Source of the DNA: Silene latifolia
Lineage: Eukaryota; Streptophyta; Magnoliopsida; Caryophyllales; Caryophyllaceae
Length of the DNA stretch: 64,000 bases
Assembly (NCBI RefSeq): GCF_048544455.1
Contig: NC_133526.1
Location: 8,572,001 to 8,636,000, forward strand
Direction: 5' to 3'
The translations under genes were made by a program, and so were the position numbers. Under the pieces are notes generated by a model. The model made no database searches. It had not been told where the DNA came from and saw only the letters and a program-made list of their open reading frames with translations. This document shows, piece after piece, positions 1 through 11,523 of the stretch. Every line of letters starts with the position of its first letter. Position 1 is the first letter of the stretch.

Positions 1-179
1 AATAATTTCATAACTCCTGGTTCTTCACTTGAATTAATACATCCATAATTTTGATAGAGTTTCTGTAATAGATGATACAGTTTCTCCTCAATAAACGACA
101 TAATATTATATGTCGAAAACAATTGTCATCTCAACAATCACGATGACATGACTATAGCGTAATAATGCGCTTATAGTGC

Positions 180-3100
180 TACCTCATTAAAAACCTTGCT
201 AGGAAAAACCCGTTGGGACAAAAAACCTAGTCGAAGGGAAAAAGAGTGTAGCCATCATTCCTTAATTCCTTGTATTAAGGAGAATCAATCCGATAATTAT
301 TGAATACATCATCCAATTCCTTTGAGCTATTTTCTTTGCTAAACCATATATATGTATGAATTGGCGTTCTCATTGTAGACTTTGACTACATTTTTTCAAT
401 TATGGTACTTCTGAACCATAAACTAATTCCACATGTTTAGCATGAAGCTCATTTAAATCAATTCTCATATACTCAAACTTCAAAGTTGAGACAATAACTT
501 TTCAAATAAACTCTATAGGAGTTTTGATGTTCCATTTTGGAACTAATCACGATATCTTTCAATCGTATAGTAGAGGTTTATATATCATGAGTTTTCAATA
601 ACTCAATTGATCAACCATTAACAATTGATGATCATGTATAAGAGGCTCCTACAGGGAGTTATCCTCAAAGGAGTAGATCATAATATATTTCTCCTTTCCA
701 ACATTATCCATTCAAAATTATATTATGAAACATGTGCATGCATATGATATGAAACTAAGTTCTAAATAACATATCCTAACAATTATGCAATAATGATAAT
801 GTAAATATTAAAACTAATATGCAATGATGAATTTACTCTCTATATGCACATGATGATGACTCAAAATGTAAACTGTACAGTTTTCTTTCCAATATTCAGA
901 ATTTGGATTGACTTCAGGTCAATAAGTGGACTTCTAGTCCATGAGCTCATTTATAATCATTGATTATATGTCGACAATCAAAATGGACTTAAATTTATGA
1001 TCCCTATTTATAAAGTCCATAAAATATCGCGCGCAAATGTATGTAGGTTCCATAAATATATCGATATAATTTCATCACTTCTTGATGATATCAGTATTGT
1101 TTAATGATATCTGAATCGGAATATGTATGTGGTACCATTATATTCATTTAAGCCATCTATTATCCTTCAGATATCGTGTCACTTCAGGGACATTTCAAAT
1201 ATAGCAATTATATGTCATATATACCAACTGCTTGAACTTGCTATTTCACATTCATTGGAACCGTCAATTAATCTTGGCTTTTATTATAATACACTTCAAG
1301 TGTATATACTTGTATTAATCTGGTAAAACATATGGTTATATCAAATTCAAAAACCTCTACTCAATGAATTTAACATATAACCTTTTGAACTTTTGGTTCA
1401 GTATGGGATCAATTTGTTTTTACCAGCTTTAACTCACTTTTCTCCCCCTAAGGTGGTAAAAACAATAACCAATGCATAGTCTAAATATTTATCATAACCA
1501 CCTTAGATCTGAATTTCTCATCATATCATCGATGAGAATTTATATGGGCATCTTTGTACAATAACAAAATATTTCGGGGAGAAACATATAATGCAGTTGG
1601 ACTTTAAATGTGCTGATTTACAATGCCCAGTTTAAGAGATCAACGATTTTATATAAAAATCAATGTGATTTTTAATCACGGAACTACTCGAAAAATCATT
1701 ATGTGACTACACTCAATATAATGTCAATCCATACACGAACATTTAAGTTCTTTATTCAATATCGAGTAGTTTAGATCTCCAACATCATATACACTCAATC
1801 GTAGTGTAGTGTCTTGCCTTAAATAAAATTTCTACACGAGAGATTTTCAGCACTTATCTTTTCTTGAAGGTAAACACAAGGTTTATCAAAACAGGTATAG
1901 TAAGAACCCGGATGGCTTTAATTTGTCACATCTGAATCATTTCATGTCAACTTTCTTACTTTGCCAAAAATACACGGCAATCTTTAATCAGAATTGGATA
2001 TATCTCAATAATTTCACTTATCACATGCCATATTTTTGTTGACTATATTCATCATGATAATCTAATGGTTAATAATACTTTATCCAACCGGATAAATGAT
2101 GTGACATACGACACAATAATTGTCTCATATATGTAGGCAAGACTCGTCAATATTCCAATAGGGAATATATTACTCTTTGAGTATTTTTATATGACCAACA
2201 ATTATAATCGTCAACATATACAATGATGGCATATGCATGCTTATCACAACGCATGTTTCAATGTGCTATATAGCATGATAATACATGTAAGTTTATCACA
2301 ATTCAACTTACGAATCAAATTATTCCCTTTAAGGATTAGAGATGATTCAACAACTTTCAAATTAGTTGTATTTTTCGACCATTTACTTCACAATATATTA
2401 TATGTTGGTCACATTATCACTCTTATTTCAAATGTGAAGTAATGTCCACTTCAAAGTGGGAATACCAATATTTTAAAATAAACACATAACTCGAAAATAC
2501 CCACATCCTCATACTTAACCACTGCTAATGGTATACTTTCATATTTTTATTAGATGAGTGAAACAATGCCATATTATTCTCGGGGAATAATGGCCTTTAA
2601 TCAAATTTATTATGTAATGTGTAAATAAGACTGCATTACTTAAATGAAAGATAAAATAATTTCATCCTCAAAACATGATATCTCATTCGCTTCAGGGAAT
2701 GTTTTGAATCGGTTTGATATGATTCTGAATTTTTCAAAATTGTCGCATAATTTGCAGACATTCATGTATGAACACCGAGTTCATTCTTAATATTGATACT
2801 CAAAATCATACTCACTATATGGAATGTGAGAATTTATAAACACTGTAAACTTCAAGTCACAGTTTCAATATCTGCAAACATTATGAACAACAGGTCATAA
2901 TTCAGTATATGTAAACACTATGAACTTTGGTCATAGTATGAATATCAAAATTTCAGCGCGTATATCATGTTTTCTTTTCTCATATCAAACTCTTGCATAT
3001 ACGAGTGTCATATTCTCACATGACTTTTCATGAGATATTTACTTTCATGAGATATTTTCATTTCTTTCAATGAACTAATTTGCCTCAATAGGGTCATATG

Positions 3101-4656
3101 ATTAAGCTCAATTAAGGCTTCTTTACTTGGCTCAATAAGGCCACAAATAGGCTTATCACAACGCCATATTCTCGATCTCTGCTAGAGACAGAGTCTTTAT
3201 GAGATGTCCCATTCACTTCAAAGAATGAATCAAATTTCATATCTCATTATACTGTTCAACTTCAGGTGAACAAGAATTAATGCGCAAATAAATTTGCCTT
3301 TCATAAAGATCGCTTTAAATTGAACAGCGGTTCATTACTCATAGACGTGGACTTCTGGCCACTTACACTTATACAATATGAATATATTGTACTGATGAGA
3401 CGGTGTTAAATACTTACACACCCTTAAAACTTTGAATTTCAGGTCAAAGTTATTATATGGACATATCTTCTCATCTTTGCAAAATAGATCTTTTGGAACT
3501 TCAGGTCCAAAATTATACTGATGTGTCCTTTTAAAAAATTGCTGACCGAATATATAGAACTTCAGGTCTAATAATATATGTAAATTTCATACGTCGCATA
3601 TAATCATCATAAATATCATTATATAAATAAAGTCGTCAAATAAATATCACTTTTCTCTCACCTCTGCTGCATGACTAATGACTAATGAGCTTGTAAAGTA
3701 TAGATTATACTCATAATATATAGTAGTTTGTATATACAAAAATTTGAGAAGACAAGCAATTTAGCTCAGTGAATAATGTATTCGCAATAAATCATTATCA
3801 ACAACATGATCTAGTTATAAGGAGGTAGGTGCATGCATAAAATCCATAATATAGTAGTGGTTGTCAGATTGTTACGAACAAAACAGACGATACTTTGAAA
3901 TATATTGCTATCATGAATTCATAAGATGTGCACTTCTTTCTAATCAATTCTAAATCGAAAACACAAATCAAATTGTATGAGACAATGATACACCAAAGAT
4001 TAAAAAAAAAAAATAGAACATGATTAACGCATAATCAAACTTATCTTAATGATATAGATGCCCATCTATTAAAGTTTTAGTTCACTTTTCATTATGCAAT
4101 GAGCAAAATTAACACAGGTATATCGACAAACACTAATTTATTAGTCATATTTAAAAACGAATCTCTGTTATGGCAAACAAACGTATTCAAGTCAGACTTA
4201 ATATTAACCAATAAAAACACTTGCACTTGTGTAAAACATGGCATCCTCGAGTAAGACATCACGTATATAACTTTTATTAACGAACATTAAATACCGATCG
4301 AACGTGATTCACCATTAACTATAATTCTTAAGTTTCGTATCAAAAATACGAGTCAATAATAATTGCGAGAACGTACCTGAATTAGCTAAATAATATAATA
4401 AGATCTGATATGAACCTCCTGATTATCAGATCTTCACAAACAAGTGAAATTAATGCATAAAACTCACAATAGCATCAGTTCTCGTTCTTAAAGAACATGT
4501 TCGGGCAAGTTAATCAAAAAGCGTGTTTCATGCATCTCATTGTTACCCACGTCTAAATTTGCATAATAGTTTTGGGACAAATATGTTGATGAACCGTCTT
4601 AGTATATTTTTTTTTATTGTTCTCAGTCGGTTATTAAGAGACTCGTGCTGATAACG
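180..4656 (-). mobile_element. Interior of a Copia-like LTR element, non-coding
   Basis: Read on the minus strand, the 186-bp LTR at 4657-4842 is followed by the short motif CGTTATCAGCACGAG, which lies where a primer-binding site should be. At the other end, 180-250 is the complement of a conserved block known downstream of pol in plant Copia elements (GACTAGGTTTT then GGGTTTTTCCTAGCAAGG). About 4.4 kb between them has no reading frame with gag, integrase or reverse transcriptase features. The other LTR is not visible and presumably lies left of the window. I infer a non-autonomous or internally deleted element. Confidence 0.6.
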
Positions 4657-4842
4657 TGTTGTGAAATAAAGAGGAGAGAATGGTAGAGAGAATATAGAGA
4701 GAGACAGAACGGTATGTTATTCCATTATGAGGGGGTATATATACACATACAATGAGGGTAAACTTTCCATAAGATAATACACTCTAGAATATTCTAAAGA
4801 TATGGACATCCATATAATATTATACTATAATATTTCATAACA
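4657..4842 (-). mobile_element. LTR (186 bp) of the Copia-like element
   Basis: On the minus strand it starts TGTTATGAAATATT and ends TTTCACAACA, a proper TG...CA pair with short inverted ends. A CT-rich stretch and a CCCCCTCATAATGG segment lie inside. The flank at 4843 reads AAGCG, the likely target duplication, but its partner is outside the window. It abuts the tandem array exactly, so the element landed inside an array unit. Confidence 0.65.
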
Positions 4843-6560
4843 AAGCGACCATATATAGACACGTGGTAGAAAAATAAACGCGACCCGGAAAAATAGTACG
4901 CGTTTTCGAAATTCTAAGGTCCCGAAACAAAAATGTGTATCACACGGATGATTTCTCGAGTCAGACAAACATGCCTCACAAAATTAAAGGAGTAACAGAG
5001 GTTATTAGAGGCTGCCAGTGTACGATAAACCAGTATGAGGGTTAAAGCGGATACTCGTTGAAATTATTTTAATACTTGTTATTTGTTGCTTTAATTGAAT
5101 AGGTAACTGTTTAAGCGACCCTAGAGACTTGGTAAAAAGGAACGGTATAAAAATAAATACGATCCGGAACGGCTTCTCGAACAACTCAAATTAAAGTGCA
5201 AAATAAAAACACGTTTTTCAAGATTCTAAGGTCCCGAAATAAAAATATCCGTAAGTCGATCACACGGATGATTTCTCAAGTCAGACAAAGCGAACTCACT
5301 AAATTTGAGGACCAACAAAGGATATTTGAGGCTCTCGGTGTACAATAAACCAGTCTTAGGCATAAATCGGATACTTGTTGAAATAGGTTTTATCTTTGTT
5401 ATTTAGTACTGAAATTGAATAAGGGAACTCCTGTAACAACCCTAGACACCTTGTAGAAAACATGGAGATAAATAAACACGACCCACAACGGCTCTCGAAT
5501 GGATGATTTCTCAGGTCGGACAAAGGGCCTTACAAACTTTGAGGAGCAAACAGAGGATATTTGAGGCTGCCGCTGTGTGATAAACTAGTCTCGGGCTTGA
5601 ATCAGATACTCGTTGAAATTGGTTTTATTCTTGTTATTTGTTGTTGAAATCGAATAGGGTAACTCATGAAACGACCCTAGACACGTGGTAGAAAAACCTG
5701 GAGAAAATTAAACCACCCTGAACAGCCTCTCGGACGGCTGAAATTGAAATGTATAATACCTATTTTTCGGAATTCTAAGGTCCCGTAACAAAAATGTCGG
5801 TAAATCACACGAATTATTAATCGGGTAAGAGAAAGGGGCCTCACAAAAGTTGAGCAGCAACATAGGACATTTGAGGCTACTCATGTGCGATAAGCCAGTC
5901 TTGGACTTAAATTGGATACTCGTTAAAATTGCTTTAAAACTTGTTATTTAGTACTGAAACTCTTGAAGCAATCCTAGACACGTAGAAAATCATGAGGAAT
6001 ATAAACACAACACGAAACGAAACGGCCTCTCGAAAGGCTCAAATTAAAGTGAATAATACACGTTTTCCGAAATTCTAATGTCCCGGAACAAAAATGTCCG
6101 TAAATCACACGGATGATTTTTTAGGCCAGACAAATGGGCCTCACAAAGTTTGAGGAGCGACAGTAACACGGATGATTTTTTTAGGTCAGACAAAGGGGCC
6201 TCACAAAGTTTGAGGAGCAACAGAGACATTTGAGGTTGCCAGTGTGCGATAAACTAGTTTCGGGCTTGAATCGGATATACTCGTTGAAATTCGTTTTATT
6301 CTTGTTATTTGGTGTTGAAATTGAATAGGGTAACCCCTAAAGCGACCCGAAACACGTGGTAGAAAACCCTGGAGAAAATTAATACGACCCAGAACAGCCT
6401 TTCGATTGACTCAGATTGAAATGTATAATTCACGTTTTTCAAAATTCTTAGATACCGGAACAAAAATATCGATAAATCACATGGATAATTTCTCAGGTAA
6501 GACAAAGGGGCCTCACAAAATTTGAGCAGCAACAGAGGGCCTATAAGGCTGCCATATTAA
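4843..6560. repeat. Degenerate tandem array, ~290-bp unit, about 6 copies
   Basis: Units begin near 4843, 5115, 5434, 5667, 5964 and 6338. Each carries the same ordered landmarks: a GCGACCCTAGACACGTGG-like start, AAATTCTAAGGTCCCG, CACGGATGATTTCTC, CCTCACAAAGTTTGAGGAGC, GAGGCTGCC, then a CGTTGAAATTGGTTTTATTCTTG-like block split over the unit end. Copy 3 has lost its middle, and copy 5 has an internal duplication of about 60 bp near 6110-6215. Short reading frames here follow the repeat and are not genes. It may be a decayed satellite or the repeat tract of an old element. Confidence 0.75.
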
Positions 6561-7165
6561 TAAAGATAAAGCCATTTCTAAAACACCATAAATTCCACCA
6601 AATAAACACAAATCTATTCCAACTCCAACTCGTAAGCATTCTTTACATGGACTAGAAAATCTTGACCCTTAGGCCTTAGCCCCAAATCGACTCGATTGAC
6701 ACAAACTCGTAAATGAACCCTTAGCCCCCGACTAGATTGACCTTGATGCTTCAAAAGGAGAGAGCAAAGACGACAATCAATCGACTTTGTAACCGTTGTT
6801 CGATTGAACAAAATGGTTAATATAGATTAACCAAATATTTCCATGTTACCTTCTATGAGAATGTAACATCAAACCATATGTATGGAACATGCATGTATGA
6901 AATTTGATTCCAACATGTAATCCACCAATTGCTCTAGGAGAGCTACTCCCAATTCAACAACAAAAGCAACTCTTCAACAATGCAATTGTAAACTTCCCAC
7001 TAAATTGCAATACCTACTCTAGCAAAAACTACATGCACCCCTTTCTCTAGTGTAATAATAACATCCTAAGACAACCGCTTTCTCGAGAGTCTCTCTGACT
7101 CTCGAGTGCCACAGAGAGAAGCCCATAGAAGACGTTTCCTCGTGGCATTCCTACCTATTTCCCGT
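6561..7165. other. Spacer / 3' flank of the YDG-SRA gene
   Basis: No coding signal stands out. Part of this stretch is presumably the 3' UTR of the minus-strand gene ending at 7166. A 65-codon minus-strand frame at 6614-6811 has no recognisable motif. Confidence 0.4.
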
Positions 7166-8140
7166 CTACTTTTTGCACGAATTAAATCTATACCTAGACC
7201 AAAAAATGCGTTTTTGACCGGGACACCTAACCAACTTAAACTCAAACTGTTTATTCCCAAAAGGTCCACAAATTTCCCTATAAGCATCCACCTTATACAA
7301 CCCATCATACACAAAAACAACCTTCCTTTCCCAACCATATTTAAACCCTCTTATAACCCTCACAACATTCCTCTTCCTCATACTATTCCTCAATGCCAAA
7401 TTCCCTTTCTTCCAAACCTGATCTTTTCCCATTTTACCCTTTTCACTCCCGCGCTCAAAATTACCACCTTCACCCCTATACAACACCACATCATCGTCAA
7501 TCATATTATCCTCATACCCCGTTGTAGCGACAACAGAAGTCGCCAACAATGTCTCATCTGGAGAAGTTACCATAGAATCGATTCCATTTATCAATTGAAA
7601 GTGTAAACCCATTATCATCAACTCAACCCGTAAGTAAAATTCGTCACCAACATGGACACCAGGGACATGCCCTATAGTTTTAGTAGGTTCAAAATACTTA
7701 TATTTTTGAATCATCGCTTTCCTAGCGATCATATCTCTCCTTTCTGACGGTTTCATAACCACGGTTCTTTCGAGTCGCCGATATACTCTCCTAAACTGGT
7801 CAAGCATCCACATTCTAGTTTCAACCGAGTTTTTCCTTTCTCGACAATCAACAAATCGGTCATGCTCATATGGGTCCAATTTTTTCATGGGTTTTATTTC
7901 ATCAATATTTCGACGTTTAAGAACCGGGTTTAACTGTCTATTGATTGGGTTCGTTTTAACTGCAAATTTACCAAGTTTACCTGCATAAAGTAGATATGCA
8001 CCCTTCTTGTTGGTATCTCCATTTTCGTGGAAACGATTATAGTTCGAGAAACCATCAGTTTTCACTTTCTTCATGGAATTAATTTTTCTAATATTACCAT
8101 TTGTTGGGTAATTTCGCCATTGTTGTTTTTCTTTGTTCAT
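7166..8140 (-). CDS. YDG/SRA-domain protein, SUVH-like but lacking SET
   Basis: A single-exon frame of 324 codons from the first true ATG at 8140 (upstream in-frame codons to 8260 start only at TTG). Residues ~1-95 are basic and low in complexity. Residues ~105-125 (ETRMWMLDQFRRVYRRL) resemble the helix before the SRA domain of plant SUVH proteins. The SRA domain spans ~157-312: PGVHVGDEFYLRVEL, LATSVVATTGYEDN, DVVLYRGEGGN, GNLALRNSM, VRVIRGFK, VYDGLYKV and the closing PGQKR. SRA domains bind methylated cytosine in DNA and, in SUVH proteins, guide H3K9 methylation. Here the frame stops 11 residues after the domain with no pre-SET or SET. SET-less YDG proteins are known in plants, so this may be a real short protein, a reader without the enzyme. 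A truncated SUVH pseudogene is the alternative. Confidence 0.72.
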   Translation of the reverse strand: MNKEKQQWRNYPTNGNIRKINSMKKVKTDGFSNYNRFHENGDTNKKGAYLLYAGKLGKFAVKTNPINRQLNPVLKRRNIDEIKPMKKLDPYEHDRFVDCRERKNSVETRMWMLDQFRRVYRRLERTVVMKPSERRDMIARKAMIQKYKYFEPTKTIGHVPGVHVGDEFYLRVELMIMGLHFQLINGIDSMVTSPDETLLATSVVATTGYEDNMIDDDVVLYRGEGGNFERGSEKGKMGKDQVWKKGNLALRNSMRKRNVVRVIRGFKYGWERKVVFVYDGLYKVDAYREICGPFGNKQFEFKLVRCPGQKRIFWSRYRFNSCKK

Positions 8141-8260
8141 TCTTGAGTGTTTTTCTGAGAAAAGATTAACTAAAAAGTGGTTAGGGTTAAAAAAAATTGG
8201 GGATTTTGTGGGTTTTGGAGTAACTGTAATGTTTAAACGAAGTACAGAAGTAGTTAACAA

Positions 8261-9017
8261 AAATTCTTTCGGGAGACTGTCCTCTTTACCGCTAAAAACA
8301 ATTCACCAATTAAAATATTATAAAGGATATCGTCCTCCAGAAGACAGAAGAAAAGGGAGACGAAGGAGTTGGTTATTTGGTCCAAAAAAAGGGCAGTTTT
8401 GTTTAATAAACTAGTTTTAAACCCGTACATTTTTTGCACAAGTTGGTGAAAGTAATTGGGATATGTACTCACTATGTTAAATATGTACTCACTATGCTAA
8501 AGGAGTTGATTTTAGAATTTAAAATATGTACTCACTATGCTAAATATTTTATTTAGGATATACATTATTTTTTATGAACCTATGGTGGTGAAAGTAATTG
8601 AGATAGGCTCAAGCTCACATATAATGAAAAAAATATAAAAATACCCATTTATCAAGACTACATATATATGGCTGACCATTTACATTTAAATTCCATTATA
8701 ATATGTTTATTAAAGTGTCTATTTGGTCGGTCCAATTTTGTATAACTATTAATTATCAGCCTCCTAAGTGTGATCTCGTTTATTAAAATTATTCGATCAT
8801 TATTAATTATAAAACCCTTTCAATAGTATTAAACACTACATAAATATGAATTTTAGTTAAGTAATATATAATTTGACGCTATTACTACCCTTTCCTTTCG
8901 ACTTTCGTTGGCTTTTGTATTAAAACTAAAGGTAAATAATTGACCGAAACGAAAGCAGTATGAAATAATATAATTACGATTATCATTAAACTACTACTGT
9001 AGATAGAACTATGTTAC
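8261..9017. other. AT-rich spacer upstream of the YDG-SRA gene
   Basis: This likely holds the minus-strand gene's promoter. Around 8463-8545 the phrase ATGTACTCACTATG recurs three times in close succession. No other feature is seen. Confidence 0.4.
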
Positions 9018-9021
9018 AACC

Positions 9022-9308
9022 GTTTACGATAGATGTATATAAGAACATATCAACTTGTTAACGCAAATAAAATACTCCGTATTAAGTTATCCTTAAATGG
9101 CTCAAATACGATACATCGTTTATGATAAATATATATGGGAACATATCAACTTTGTTAACGCAAATAAAATACTCCGTATTAAGTTATCCTCAAATGGGTC
9201 AAATACAATACACCGTTTATGGTAAATGTATATGAGAACATATCAACTTGTTAACGCAAATAAAATACTCTGTATTAAGTTATCCTAAAATAGCTCATAT
9301 ATGATCCA
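9022..9308. repeat. Tandem repeat, three units of ~96 bp
   Basis: Three consecutive copies start at about 9022, 9117 and 9214 with CGTTTAYGRTARATGTATAT. Each continues through AACGCAAATAAAATACTC and GTATTAAGTTATCC. The copies differ at scattered sites, so this is not an assembly artefact. Non-coding. Confidence 0.8.
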
Positions 9309-9487
9309 AGAAAATAGTAGGATGATACTCCGTATTATAGAAGCATATACAATTGGGTTCATAACCAAATTGTATACTGTGTATTAAGTTATCCTAAAAT
9401 AGCTCATATACGATCCAAGAAAATAGTAGGATGATACTCCGTATTATAGAAGCATATACAATTGGGTTCATAACCAAATTGTATACT
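9271..9487. repeat. Direct duplication, two ~109-bp copies
   Basis: The block starting TGTATTAAGTTATCC and ending AACCAAATTGTATACT occurs at 9271-9379 and again from 9380 to 9487, almost identical. It grows out of the last unit of the preceding array, so the two duplications share sequence. Confidence 0.8.
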
Positions 9488-9488
9488 C

Positions 9489-10538
9489 CTAGTATTTAGA
9501 AAGAGACAAATACGGACTACTATTATATTTTTGCAAACATAATTAATTAACCTAGTTACTTTTATATTTCACCTAGCTCACCATCACTCTCATGCTATCC
9601 CTCTTATTTTTTTATTTTCTTTTTTATTTTTACCTTCTTTCACATAATTAAATTTTCAGCCTATCAATTAATTCATCTTATATATTCAAAATAATTATCA
9701 AGATCCTTAGCCAAAAAATATTCGATCAAGTGAATTTGAAAATTTGTTGATATGGAGTTGAATATTTTCACATTTGATTAAGTGTTCGATGTGATAATGT
9801 TAAATGTTTTCTTCAGTTTGCTCGACTCATCAATTCGTTAAGAGTACATGCATGTTGTTGATGTCGATTTGTACTATTTTCTGGGATTAATGATAATTTT
9901 AGTGTGTTTGTGACTTCTTAGTTTCAATTTATTTTCGCTAATTAAAGTCCTCTAATATTTTTTTTCAAAATATAAACTTTAAATGCTTTCGCTTTGTTAA
10001 TTTTTAAAGAGAGATATTTTTTTTCCGTTTTCTGCAATAATCAGTCCAATTAAATTGTATTCAACGTATTTCAAAGATTATACTTTGTTAATATTCTCAA
10101 GATTTTCACGTTTGTACATAAAGTGAATGATGGACAGATAATATCATCTGATCCTTGAAATTTTTCTTTGAATCATTTTTTTTTTGCAATTTTATTTCGT
10201 TTTTTTTTTTCGAAAACCATTTGATGTATAATGTATGGTTTTTAATGTAAGTATAAATATAAAAAAGATTTTTAATGTAAGTATAAATATAAAAAGGAAT
10301 AATCATTTGATGTATAATGTATGGTCTTAATTAATTCTTTAGACATCATGGAGGACCCCACATAAGAAAAAAGAAAAGAAAAAAAAAACAACCAATAAGA
10401 ATCCTTTAAAAAACCCAACTTTTATACTATGTAGATGCTTAAAATGATTAGAAAAATTCTAAGGTAGTACATCCTAACCAATGAGATGCATTAGTTTTTA
10501 TTTTAGTAAGATTATATGCCTTAGTTTTTATTTGAAAA
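9489..10538. other. AT-rich spacer
   Basis: No gene is seen. A short direct repeat containing GTAAGTATAAATATAAAAA occurs twice near 10246-10296. The tail at 10493-10520 contains ATTTTAGTAAGATTATAT, which recurs just right of the next element (11528-11546). Confidence 0.4.
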
Positions 10539-11522
10539 TTGCTATATCACGCCCCCTGTTTTACTTGTTACGCCCCCTACTTTTTCATTTATTCCTGTTT
10601 TACCCTTGGAGAATGTAACTAATTAAAGTGAAAAAGTATTTCTCGTTTTTTAGTTTATGATTTTCGGAGACGGGTTTTACAAAATTATAATCGGAGACGT
10701 TTTTTAAATTATTATTTTATAATTATTTGATTTTGGTAATATCTTTTACAATAACTAATGATTGTATTATAGTAAATAATTTTTGTTGAACTTTTCATTT
10801 TTGATTTAATTATCGCTTTGTCGTAACTGAGTTTGGGGCAATTTTTAGAGTAATTAATTTAATATGTATCCGGTCTAAAAAGACGTATTTTCCACCAACT
10901 ATTGCATTTACTTAAAATTTCACTAAAAAAAAAAAGTGGCCTTGTCTTGTGAATTACAAGACGCGACCATGGTGGTGTCATGTGAATTACAAGACGGTGC
11001 CATGGCCATGTCGTGTGGTTTACACGACAGAACCATGGGTGTGTCATGTGATTTACATGACAGGTCCATGGCCATGTCTTGTAAGCCACATGACAATGCC
11101 ATGGCCGTGTATTGTAATTCACACGACATGTCCTTGGCCATGTCTTGTAATCCACATGACGGGTCCTTGGCTGTGTCTTGTAAGCTACATGACGAGGCCA
11201 ATTTTCGTATTTTTTAAATCGGGTTATGTGTGCAGCTAAATTTTATTTTATTTTTTAAATCTTGTAATCATTATTCTTGAAACGATATAATTTTTTCATT
11301 CATTCATTCATTCTAGACGATTTTTTGTAACGATTTAATATCGTCTTGAAGGAATGAGTACGACTTAATTTTATTTAATTTTGTAAAAAACCGTCTCAAA
11401 AAATCATAAAATAAAAAACAAGAAATATTTTACATAACTAAATACATAGTTTAAGGGCAAAATAGGAATAAATGAAAAAATAGGGGGCATAACAAGTAAA
11501 ACAGGGGGCGTGATATAGCAAA
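10539..11522. mobile_element. Non-autonomous DNA element with long terminal inverted repeats
   Basis: The left end TTGCTATATCACGCCCCCTG is mirrored at the right end by CAGGGGGCGTGATATAGCAA. The match continues inward for about 150 bp with mismatches (for example ACTTGTTACGCCCCCTA against TAGGGGGCATAACAAGT). The centre holds the 33-bp hairpin array. There is no transposase frame. Long inverted repeats suggest a Mutator-like or foldback element, but I see no clean 8-9 bp target duplication. A 19-bp phrase flanking both sides may be older flanking sequence. Confidence 0.75.
10944..11207. repeat. Eight tandem 33-bp units, each a short hairpin
   Basis: Unit starts are at 10944, 10977, 11010, 11043, 11076, 11109, 11142 and 11175, exactly 33 bp apart. 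Each unit opens with a 19-nt near-palindrome: GTCTTGT-GAATT-ACAAGAC in unit 1, GTCGTGT-GGTTT-ACACGAC in unit 3, GTCATGT-GATTT-ACATGAC in unit 4. A spacer centred on CCATGG or CCTTGG follows. The arms of units 1, 3 and 4 change together so that pairing is kept; units 2 and 5-8 have mismatches. Because 33 is a multiple of three, long open frames appear on both strands as an arithmetic consequence. Confidence 0.9.
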
Positions 11523-11523
11523 T

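Noticed and set aside
7106-7606. 166-codon plus-strand gene opposite the SRA protein
   Set aside because: Exact shadow of the SRA coding strand, with a Pro/Ile-rich composition typical of antisense frames.
10859-11239. Four overlapping repeat-protein genes on both strands
   Set aside because: The frames exist because the repeat unit is 33 bp. There are no leaders, no conserved family, and both strands are open equally.
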